Shown one piece after another: positions 1 through 5,649 of a stretch of 6,144 nucleotides of DNA. Both the position numbers and the translations under genes were made by a program. Below the pieces are notes generated by a model. That model saw only the letters and a program-made list of their open reading frames with translations. It had not been told where the DNA came from and searched no databases. Every line of letters begins with the position of its first letter. The first letter of the stretch is position 1. Origin of the DNA: Betaproteobacteria bacterium RIFCSPLOWO2_02_FULL_68_150. GTDB taxonomy: Bacteria; Pseudomonadota; Gammaproteobacteria; Burkholderiales; SG8-39. The stretch spans positions 1 to 6,144 of the forward strand of contig MERE01000182.1 in the NCBI GenBank assembly GCA_001771975.1, read 5' to 3'.

Positions 1-214
1 TCGGCAACGCCCGGCACCGCTGGACCAGCAGATCGGGGTTGCGCAAGTATTCGGCGCGCTCGGCGGGTCGGGAGAAATCCAGCCAGAGCGCAGTCTCCGG
101 CAGCAACTTGCGCAACAGCGTGGACTTGCCGGTCTGGCGCGCGCCGAACACCAGGTGCACGTACGGTGCACCAAATTTCTTTTTCCACAGCGGTTCGACC
201 CAACGACCAAACAT
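1..214 (-). CDS. AAA+ superfamily ATPase (AAA_14/DUF4143 type), N-terminal part only
   Basis: The first 71 codons of a gene that runs off the left edge of the window. The protein starts MFGRWVEPLW and carries a clear Walker A P-loop, GARQTGKST, at residues 24-32, followed by LLRKLLPETALWLDF and a segment with PDLL. This layout (short N-terminal helix, P-loop near residue 25, then a D-x-(S/L) strand end and a 'NPDLL' helix) is typical of the predicted AAA_14 ATPases that often have a C-terminal DUF4143 domain. Their cellular role is largely unknown, and some behave as accessory or toxin-antitoxin-like genes. Walker B and the C-terminal domain lie outside the window, so DUF4143 itself is not seen. 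The ATG at 214 is the first ATG after an in-frame TAG. It has no Shine-Dalgarno sequence and sits just 3' of a good promoter, so translation may be leaderless. It is probably transcribed independently of the upstream tctA. Confidence 0.8.
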   Translation of the reverse strand, partial: MFGRWVEPLWKKKFGAPYVHLVFGARQTGKSTLLRKLLPETALWLDFSRPAERAEYLRNPDLLVQRCRALP

Positions 215-223
215 ATAGCCGGC

Positions 224-253
224 TTTATAAACGCCCGACTAATGTAAAGTCAA
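224..253 (-). promoter_or_regulatory. Sigma70-like promoter of the ATPase gene
   Basis: On the minus strand there is TTGACT (248-253, five of six matches to TTGACA), an 18-bp spacer, then TATAAA (224-229, five of six matches to TATAAT). The segment is AT-rich compared with its surroundings. Transcription would be expected to begin about 7 nt past the -10 box, near 217, only about 3 nt before the ATG at 214. That leaves no room for a ribosome binding site. The match is by eye and no start site has been measured. Confidence 0.6.
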
Positions 254-289
254 GTGTTCAATCGGTCGGGTCGCTGCCTGCCCCTGGCG

Positions 290-330
290 GAGCGGGACTT
301 GTATTGATCCTCACGACGCGGCCCCCGCTC
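290..330 (-). terminator. Weak inverted repeat at the tctA 3' end, possible terminator
   Basis: GAGCGGG (290-296) and CCCGCTC (324-330) form a perfect 7-bp inverted repeat with a 27-nt loop. On the minus strand the stem begins inside the tctA stop codon. No T-run follows the stem in the direction of transcription, and the loop is long, so it does not fit a standard intrinsic terminator. It could help end or stabilise the tct transcript before the separate ATPase promoter, or it could be chance in GC-rich DNA. The rest of 215-328, apart from the promoter, shows no gene or other clear signal. Confidence 0.2.
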
Positions 331-1843
331 AGAAATCCGCATCGCCTTCGCTCGCCGACAGCTTCGCCTGCTGCCGGCGGTGTTGCCAGAGCGCGAATGC
401 GACCGACGCGACCGAGGCGAACAGCAATCCTCCCGAGATCGGCCGCGTGATGAAGAGCCACGGATTGGCATCGGTCATGATCGAGCGCACCAGGTTGAGC
501 TCGATCTGGTCGCCGAGGATCACGCCGAGGATGAACGGCGCGAGCGGAAAGCCGGTCTTCACCATGGCGTAGCCGAGCAGCCCGAAGACCAGCAGCACGT
601 AGACATTGGTCATGGTGTTGTTGAGGGCGTAAGCACCGACCACGCACAGCACCAGGACCACCGGGAACAGCGCCGCCTTCGGCACCGTAGTGACGCGCAG
701 CATCCAGCGCGAGCCGAGCGCGAGGATCAGCACCATGATCGGGTGCGCCAGCAGGTAGGCCGCGAACATGCCATAGGCGAGCTGCGTGTTCTGCGAGATG
801 AACAGCGGTCCCGACTGGATGCCGTGAATGGTGAGCGCGCCGAGCATCACCGCGGTGACCGCGTCGCCGGGGATGCCGAACGCCATGATGGTGACCAGCG
901 ACCCTCCGACGTTGGCGTTGTTCGACGCCTCGGAAGCGATGATGCCCTCGGGCGTGCCCGTGCCGAAGCGTTCGGGATGACGCGAGAATTTCTTCGCCTG
1001 GTCGTAGGCCATCATGCTCGCCGCGCTGCCGCCGATCGCCGGCAGCACGCCGACGAACGCGACCCACAGCAGGATCAAGGGCCGCGACACGATCTCCCAG
1101 ATCACCTTGAGATGCGAGACCGCGAGGCTGGCGGCGCGGTCGATCGCATCGGCGAGGGGCGCGGCGCCGCCCATGCGCTCGACCTCGGTCATGATCTGGG
1201 CGAAGGCGAACACGCCGATCAGGACCGGCAGGAACTCCACGCCGCCGGCGAGGAACGGGATGCCGAGCGTGAGCCGCTCGCGCCCCAGCACCGGATCGAC
1301 GCCCATCACCGTGACGATCAGCCCGAGCATCCCCGAGAGCAGTCCTTTCAGCAGCGACGCTTCCACCAGGCCTGCCACCATCGACAGCGCCAGCACGAAA
1401 AGCGAGAAAAATTCCCAGGGTCCGAATTCGAGCGCGATGCGCGCGAGCGGTCCGGTGGCGCCGATGAGGAAGATGCCGCCCAGCAGGCCGCCGAAAAACG
1501 ACGCCCAGATGCCGATCCAGAGCGCGCGCCCCGGCTCGCCATTGCGCGCCATCGGATGGCCGTCGAAGGTGGTGGCGATCGCCGAGGGCGTACCCGGAAT
1601 GCCGAGCAGTACCGCGGTCACCAGACCGCCGGCAGAGCCGCCGACGTAAACGCCGGTCATCGCGGCAAGCCCCTGCAATGGGTCGAGGCCGAAGGTGAAT
1701 GGCAGCACCACGATGATCGTCATCGTGATGGTGACGCCGGGAAGCGCGCCACCGACGACGCCGACCAGCGTGCCGAGGGCGAGCGGCAGCAGGTACTTGA
1801 CCTGAACGACGTTCGCGAGGCCGGCGAAAAGCAACTCGTACAT
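329..1843 (-). CDS. tctA: Tripartite tricarboxylate transporter, large permease subunit TctA
   Basis: Inner-membrane permease of 504 residues, the usual size for TctA (about 500). It is expected to form the transport channel with TctB and to receive a carboxylate from periplasmic TctC, driven by an ion gradient. Diagnostic sequence: a first family signature at about residues 72-100 with LLGIPGTPSAIATTFDGHPM, and the related second-half motif at 300-341 with EASNNANVGG and GIPGDAVTAVMLGA, reflecting the internal duplication of the family. A YDQAKKFSRHPERFG loop lies at about 280-293. Many hydrophobic segments span the protein (for example about 20-50, 110-160, 255-272, 360-380, 390-430 and 470-485), and the C-terminus is charged. 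The ATG at 1843 follows the tctB TAG by one codon and has no strong Shine-Dalgarno sequence, so translation probably depends on re-initiation from tctB. The family is certain; the transported substrate cannot be read from TctA. Confidence 0.95.
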   Translation of the reverse strand: MYELLFAGLANVVQVKYLLPLALGTLVGVVGGALPGVTITMTIIVVLPFTFGLDPLQGLAAMTGVYVGGSAGGLVTAVLLGIPGTPSAIATTFDGHPMARNGEPGRALWIGIWASFFGGLLGGIFLIGATGPLARIALEFGPWEFFSLFVLALSMVAGLVEASLLKGLLSGMLGLIVTVMGVDPVLGRERLTLGIPFLAGGVEFLPVLIGVFAFAQIMTEVERMGGAAPLADAIDRAASLAVSHLKVIWEIVSRPLILLWVAFVGVLPAIGGSAASMMAYDQAKKFSRHPERFGTGTPEGIIASEASNNANVGGSLVTIMAFGIPGDAVTAVMLGALTIHGIQSGPLFISQNTQLAYGMFAAYLLAHPIMVLILALGSRWMLRVTTVPKAALFPVVLVLCVVGAYALNNTMTNVYVLLVFGLLGYAMVKTGFPLAPFILGVILGDQIELNLVRSIMTDANPWLFITRPISGGLLFASVASVAFALWQHRRQQAKLSASEGDADF

Positions 1844-1846
1844 CGG

Positions 1847-2314
1847 CTAGAAACCGATCCAGCGTCCGCGCGGCAACAGCACCGCCAGATAACGCTCGAA
1901 GGCGAAATAGATGACCGCCGTCGCGACCAGCGCGAGCGCGGCTGCGCGCAGCCAGTCGCGCGCGCCGCGCGGCGGATCGAGCACGGCGTTGGTCGCGGCG
2001 ATATAGGCGAAGGTCGCGACGCGGAATCCGAGGTAGGGCAAGGCCCCCACGTACACGCCGAACACCGCGAAGGTCGCCGCCACCAGTCCGTAGCGGATGC
2101 CGCGCTCTGCGGCCGCGGGGCGCCTGCGCCGGGTCAGGAAGCCGGCGGCGACCACCGCCGCCGCGAGCAGCGCCGTGATGCCGAGGACGATGCGCGGATA
2201 GAACCCCGGCCCGACGGGAACGAGCGGATTGTCCTTCAGCTCGAAGGTGAAGCCAAACAGCACCAGGCTCGCGGCGAGCACCGCGAGCCCGGCCCAGGCG
2301 TCGCGGCCCGGCAT
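1847..2314 (-). CDS. tctB: Tripartite tricarboxylate transporter, small membrane subunit TctB
   Basis: Small inner-membrane protein of 155 residues, normal for TctB, with about four hydrophobic segments (about residues 7-24, 40-60, 76-108 and 122-148). It is thought to partner TctA, although TctB is poorly conserved and its exact job is unclear. The G-P-G-F-Y-P motif at 35-40, after the first membrane segment, is the most recognisable family mark. The C-terminal 'YLAVLLPRG' is also usual. A basic TRRRRP loop follows the second segment. The start chosen is the ATG at 2314, which shares its A with the tctC stop (TGATG), a typical coupling arrangement. A TTG immediately before it (2315-2317) would add only one residue. 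No strong ribosome binding site is present. The TAG stop is followed by one codon and then the tctA ATG in the same reading frame. Confidence 0.9.
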   Translation of the reverse strand: MPGRDAWAGLAVLAASLVLFGFTFELKDNPLVPVGPGFYPRIVLGITALLAAAVVAAGFLTRRRRPAAAERGIRYGLVAATFAVFGVYVGALPYLGFRVATFAYIAATNAVLDPPRGARDWLRAAALALVATAVIYFAFERYLAVLLPRGRWIGF

Positions 2315-3246
2315 CAACGCTTGAGCAGTCCGAGGTCCCTGGCGACGTCCTTGTTCTGGGCGTCGTTGTCCTTGAGGAAGGCGGCATAGCCGCGCTCATC
2401 CAGGTAGTTCACGATCGTGCCGTGCTTTTTCATCGCCTCCGCGAACGACGGATCCTTCGCCGCCGCGCCGCAGGCCGAGCGCAGCTTGCCGAGCGCTGCG
2501 GCGGGCGTACCCTTGGGCGCAATCAGCCCCCGGTTCACGGCGTATTCGACGCTGATGCCGAGTTCCTTGAGCGTGGGCACCGCGGGAACCTCGGGATGGC
2601 GTGCCGCGCTCGCGATGGCGAGGAACTTGAGCTGGCCCGCGTCGGCCTTGCCTTTCTGCGTCAGGTTGGACTCCGCGAGCTCGATGTGCCCGCCGAGCAG
2701 CGCGTTCATGCGCGGCGCGGTGCCTTCGTAGGAGACGTACTTGAACTTGATGGCCGCGGCCTTTTCGACCATCGCCGGAAAGAAATGGCTGGTCGAACCG
2801 AGCGTCGCGCCGACCGTGATCTGCCCGGGCCGCGCCTTGGCATCGGCGAGCAGCGCCTTCATGTCGCTCCACGGCGTCTTCGGGCTGGCGGTGATGATCG
2901 AGGGCGTCGCGCTCACCAGGCAAAGCGGCTCGAAGTCGTGGTAGTTCACGTCCGCGACCCCCGTGTAATAGGTCGAATGGATCGAGTCGTGGACGGCGAA
3001 GATGGTGTAGCCGTCAGGCGGCGAGTCCTTCGCTTCCTTGGCGCCCTTGGTGCCCGAGGCGCCGCCGACGTTCGCGACCACGATCGTGCCGCCCACGTGC
3101 TTTTGCATGAGCGGCGCGAAGGTGCGATAGATCACGTCGGTATCACCGCCCGCGGCCCAGGGGACGATCAGCTTGATCGGCCGGTCGGGATACTGCGCAT
3201 GGGCAACGAGCGGCGCCAACAGCAGAGCCAATGCGAATCGTTTCAT
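2314..3246 (-). CDS. tctC: Periplasmic carboxylate-binding receptor of the TTT system (TctC/Bug family)
   Basis: Substrate-binding protein of 310 residues. A signal peptide is evident: MKR, a hydrophobic core FALALLLAPLV, and an A-H-A cleavage site at 15-17, leaving a mature N-terminus QYPDRPIKLIVPWAAGG. 'YPDRPI-(K)-LIVPWAAGG' at 19-34 followed by D35-T-D is the Bug-family signature. PDGYT (77-81), the DAKARPG segment (135-141), YEGTAPRMNALLGGHIE (173-189) and the C-terminal KDPSFAEAMKKHG (264-276) are standard landmarks. Unusual points are NVGGASGTKGAKEAKD (59-74) in place of the common ENRPGAGG-type loop, and GATLGSTSHFFPA (146-158), where many Bug proteins have G-x-x-G-x-x-x-H. The ligand-contacting loops therefore differ from well-known members. 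The start is fixed by a strong AGGAGG at 3251-3260. An upstream in-frame start at 3273 would bury the signal peptide and is unlikely. The ligand is unknown. Confidence 0.93.
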   Translation of the reverse strand: MKRFALALLLAPLVAHAQYPDRPIKLIVPWAAGGDTDVIYRTFAPLMQKHVGGTIVVANVGGASGTKGAKEAKDSPPDGYTIFAVHDSIHSTYYTGVADVNYHDFEPLCLVSATPSIITASPKTPWSDMKALLADAKARPGQITVGATLGSTSHFFPAMVEKAAAIKFKYVSYEGTAPRMNALLGGHIELAESNLTQKGKADAGQLKFLAIASAARHPEVPAVPTLKELGISVEYAVNRGLIAPKGTPAAALGKLRSACGAAAKDPSFAEAMKKHGTIVNYLDERGYAAFLKDNDAQNKDVARDLGLLKR

Positions 3247-3250
3247 TGTG

Positions 3251-3260
3251 TCCTCCTCCT
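3251..3260 (-). promoter_or_regulatory. Strong tandem Shine-Dalgarno of tctC
   Basis: The minus strand reads AGGAGGAGGA, followed by CACA and the tctC ATG at 3246. It is by far the strongest ribosome binding site in the window and decides the tctC start. It suggests the receptor is made in excess over the membrane subunits, as is usual for binding-protein systems. A CTCC just upstream (3263-3266) can pair with the first GGAG, so mild occlusion is possible, but the repeated SD leaves a second copy free. Confidence 0.85.
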
Positions 3261-3280
3261 CAGGAGCGGCCATTCTAGCG

Positions 3281-3301
3281 TAGCGCGCACCGCTAAGCGG
3301 T
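3281..3301 (-). other. Overlapping small hairpins at the synthetase stop / tctC leader
   Basis: ACCGC-TAA-GCGGT (3289-3301) is a 5-bp stem that contains the synthetase stop codon. TAGCG-CGCAC-CGCTA (3281-3295) is another 5-bp stem. They overlap, so only one can form at a time. There is no T-run, so neither is an intrinsic terminator. They could influence mRNA processing between the synthetase and tctC, but such short GC-rich stems may be chance. Confidence 0.25.
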
Positions 3302-4924
3302 GCCCTCGCGCTTGCGCAGCTCGCGCCGCTGCACCTTGCCGGTCGTCGTCATCGGCAGCGCAGCGATGAATTCGATCTCGCGCGGATACTCGTAGGGCGC
3401 GAGGCGCCCGCGCACGTGCCGCTGGATGTCGTCGATCAGCGCCTGCGACGGCGCTTCGCCCGGCTGCAGCACGATGAACGCCTTGACGATCTGGCCGCGC
3501 GCCTCGTCGGGCTTGCCGATCACGGCCGCATTGGCCACCGCCGGGTGCCTGAGCAGGCAGTTCTCGATCTCCGCCGGCCCGATACGGTAGCCCGCGCTCT
3601 TGATCACGTCGTCCGAGCGCCCCTGGTACCAGATCGTGCCGTCCTCGTCCATGCGCCCCTGGTCGCCGGTGTAGCCCCAGTCGCCGATGAACTTTTCCTC
3701 GGTCGCCTTGGGATTCTTCCAGTACCCCAGGAAGAACACGGGGTCGTCGCTGCCGTTGCAGCGCCGGTTCACCGCGATCTCGCCAAGCTCGCCGCGCGGC
3801 ACTTCGACCCCTTGCCCATCGAGGATCGCGACACGGTGCCCGGGGTAAGCCCGCCCGATCGCGCCGGGCTTCACCGGCCATGCGGCCTGGCAGTTGCCCA
3901 CCACGTAGTTGATCTCGGTCTGGCCGAACATCTCGTTGATCGTCACGCCGAGCTGCTCGCGCGCCCAGTCGATCACGGTGACGCCGACCGCCTCGCCGGC
4001 GCTCATCACCGAGCGCAGCGCGAGCGCGTAGCGCGCCCTGGGCTCGGGCACCGCCTTCATCATCAGCTTCAGCGCCGTGGGAAACAGGAACGTGTTGCGG
4101 ATGCGGTACTGGTCGAGCAGGTGGTAGGCCTTTTCGGCGTCGAACTTGCCGCGATAGCCGAGCATCGGGATGCCGAAATACCAGCTCGGCAGCAGCGCAT
4201 CGAACAGGCCGCCCGCCCACGCCCAGTCCGCCGGCGACCAGAACACGTCCCCAGGCTGCGGAAAGAAATCGTGCGAATACGCGAACCCCGAGAGGTGGCC
4301 GATCATGAACCGGTGCGCATGCAACGCGCCCTTGGGCGCCCCGGTGGTGCCGCTGGTGTAGATGATCAGCGCCGGGTCCTCGGCAGCGGTGTCGACGCAT
4401 TCGAAGTCGCGGCCCGCTTTCTGCAGCAGCGCCTCCCAGCCCTGCACACCCGATTCGCGCGCCCCGCCGACGCCGATCACGTGGCGCAGCGCAGCCAGCC
4501 GCTCGCGCACCGCGAGCAGGTGCGGCAGCGTCGTAGGCTCCACGATCGCGACGCTCGCTTCGGCGTGGTTCATGCGGAATTCGAGCGCATCCGGCCCGAA
4601 CAGGTGGGAGAGCGGCAGCGCAACCGCGCCCATCTGGAAGATCGCCATGTAGGCGATCGCCGTTTCGGGGCGCTGCGGCAGGATCAGCGCGACGCGGTCG
4701 CCGCGCTGCACGCCGAGGGCCGCGAGCGCGTTCGACAGGCGGTTCGCCTGCTGCTGGATGTCCCAGAACGAATAGGCGGCGCTCGCGCCCGACTCGTCTT
4801 CCCAGTACAGCGCGAAGCGCGAGCGCTCCTCGGCCCAGCGGCCGCAGCAGGCGCGCGCGAGGTTGAAACGCGCCGGAACCTGCCAGCGCCAGCTGCGGTA
4901 GAGCTCGTCGTAGCGGTCGCCCAT
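3293..4924 (-). CDS. AMP-dependent acyl-CoA synthetase (acetyl-/medium-chain ACS-like, ANL superfamily)
   Basis: A 543-residue cytoplasmic enzyme expected to adenylate a carboxylic acid with ATP and then form the CoA thioester. All core ANL motifs are present: P-loop YTSGTTGAPKG (189-199), SAGEA (308-312), EMFGQTE (331-337), YTGDQGR with Asp421 (418-424), the hinge and CoA-step motif GRSDDVIKSAGYRIGPAE (435-452), and the adenylation lysine K530 in TTTGKVQRR. The N-terminal 'RYDELYRSWRWQVPARFN' resembles medium-chain or acetyl-type synthetases rather than long-chain FadD. Acid specificity cannot be assigned from sequence alone. The ATG at 4924 is chosen because family members begin close to this motif. 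An in-frame ATG at 4966 would add 14 residues and run back almost to the divergent gene. No good Shine-Dalgarno precedes either. It is the first gene of the operon and lies 46 nt upstream of tctC, so it may activate the acid that the TTT system imports (inference). Confidence 0.92.
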   Translation of the reverse strand: MGDRYDELYRSWRWQVPARFNLARACCGRWAEERSRFALYWEDESGASAAYSFWDIQQQANRLSNALAALGVQRGDRVALILPQRPETAIAYMAIFQMGAVALPLSHLFGPDALEFRMNHAEASVAIVEPTTLPHLLAVRERLAALRHVIGVGGARESGVQGWEALLQKAGRDFECVDTAAEDPALIIYTSGTTGAPKGALHAHRFMIGHLSGFAYSHDFFPQPGDVFWSPADWAWAGGLFDALLPSWYFGIPMLGYRGKFDAEKAYHLLDQYRIRNTFLFPTALKLMMKAVPEPRARYALALRSVMSAGEAVGVTVIDWAREQLGVTINEMFGQTEINYVVGNCQAAWPVKPGAIGRAYPGHRVAILDGQGVEVPRGELGEIAVNRRCNGSDDPVFFLGYWKNPKATEEKFIGDWGYTGDQGRMDEDGTIWYQGRSDDVIKSAGYRIGPAEIENCLLRHPAVANAAVIGKPDEARGQIVKAFIVLQPGEAPSQALIDDIQRHVRGRLAPYEYPREIEFIAALPMTTTGKVQRRELRKREGTA

Positions 4925-4974
4925 GGCCGGACGAGTTTCGCTTTTTGTCCGGCGCGAGTTTACCATCGGCAACC
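4925..4974. promoter_or_regulatory. 50-bp divergent control region with direct and inverted repeats
   Basis: This lies between the start codons of the synthetase (minus) and the dehalogenase (plus). It holds a perfect 7-bp inverted repeat, GCCGGAC (4926-4932) and GTCCGGC (4947-4953), around a 14-bp centre with a T5 run. It also holds a direct repeat of CGAGTTT (4932-4938 and 4955-4961), each copy preceded by CCGG. A weak plus-strand -10 (TACCAT, 4961-4966) can be proposed, with a poor -35 (TTCGCT, 4937-4942). No convincing minus-strand promoter is seen, and neither gene has a clear Shine-Dalgarno. The repeats are candidate operator half-sites, but no regulator gene lies in the window. Confidence 0.4.
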
Positions 4975-5649
4975 ATGACGAACCCCGCCGCCCTGGTCTT
5001 CGATGCCTATGGCACCCTGTTCGACGTGCACGCCGTGGTCGAGCGCTGCGAGATGTTCTGGCCCGGCAAGGGCGCGCAGCTGTCGCAGCTCTGGCGCGCC
5101 AAGCAGCTCGAGTGGACCTGGCAGCGCAGCCTGATGCGGCGCTATGCTCCGTTCTCGCAGCTGACGCGCGACGCGCTCGGCTACGCCTGTGAAGCGCTGG
5201 CCTTGAGCTGCGACGAAGCGCGCGCGGCGGCCCTGATGGACGAGTATCGCCGGCTGGCACTTTATCCGGACGTGGCCGATGCGCTGGCGAGCCTGCACGC
5301 GGGCGGGCGCGGGCTGGCGATTCTCACCAACGGCTCGCCCGACATGATCGCTCCGCTGGTCGCGCACCACGGCCTGGAATCGCTGTTCGACGCCGTGCTG
5401 AGCGTCGACGAGCTGAAGATCTACAAGCCCGCGCCGGAAGTCTATCGGCTGGCGGCGAAACGGCTCGGCGTCGCGTCGAACGCGATCGGCTTCGTGTCCT
5501 CGAACTGCTGGGACGCGCTCGGCGCCAAGGCCTTCGGCTTCCGGGTCTGGTGGATCAACCGCGGCGCTGCGCCGCTCGATCGCCTCGGTTTCGCGCCCGA
5601 CGGCCTGCTGGCGGGGCTTGGCGAGCTGCCGGCCGCGCTGCCCGAATGA
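4975..5649 (+). CDS. (S)-2-haloacid dehalogenase, type II (HAD superfamily)
   Basis: A 224-residue cytoplasmic enzyme expected to hydrolyse L-2-haloalkanoic acids to D-2-hydroxy acids with inversion (EC 3.8.1.2). Counting from the chosen ATG, residues fall at the same numbers as in the well-studied L-DEX YL (from memory): nucleophile D10 in FDAYGTLFD, T14, R41 in LWRAKQLE, F60, N119 in LTNGSPDM, K151 and Y157 in KIYKPAPEVY, and S175, N177, W179 and D180 in VSSNCWDALGA. Differences are T118 where the classic enzyme has Ser, and A42 where it has Gln. 'CEMFWPGKG...QLEWTWQRSLM' is also typical of this subfamily rather than of phosphatases of the HAD group. The ATG at 4975 gives this fit; an in-frame TTG at 4945 would add ten residues and is rejected. 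Its stop overlaps the Nudix start (ATGA). It is divergent from the synthetase/TTT operon. Confidence 0.9.
   Translation: MTNPAALVFDAYGTLFDVHAVVERCEMFWPGKGAQLSQLWRAKQLEWTWQRSLMRRYAPFSQLTRDALGYACEALALSCDEARAAALMDEYRRLALYPDVADALASLHAGGRGLAILTNGSPDMIAPLVAHHGLESLFDAVLSVDELKIYKPAPEVYRLAAKRLGVASNAIGFVSSNCWDALGAKAFGFRVWWINRGAAPLDRLGFAPDGLLAGLGELPAALPE

Noticed and set aside
234..270. Inverted repeat CCCGAC (234-239) / GTCGGG (265-270) flanking the ATPase -35 box
   Set aside because: Only 6-bp arms with a 25-bp centre in GC-rich surroundings. Too weak to call an operator or an element end.
380..2389. A 669-codon open frame on the plus strand, antisense to tctA, tctB and the tctC 3' end
   Set aside because: Its product is dominated by R, H, D, E and Q with no domain or motif. 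It mirrors the codon bias of the real minus-strand genes, which have full family signatures.
258..2399. A 713-codon minus-strand open frame in a different frame from tctA/tctB
   Set aside because: Arginine- and alanine-rich shadow spanning two real genes and their junctions. It has no recognisable motifs.
3416..4978. A 520-codon plus-strand open frame antisense to the acyl-CoA synthetase
   Set aside because: Low-complexity R/H/A/V composition, a by-product of G/C third-position bias; the synthetase has all ANL motifs on the other strand.
4925..5260. N-terminal extension of the synthetase frame up to 5260
   Set aside because: It would overlap the well-supported dehalogenase on the opposite strand, and the added residues are an arginine-rich shadow. 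Homologous proteins begin near the ATG at 4924.
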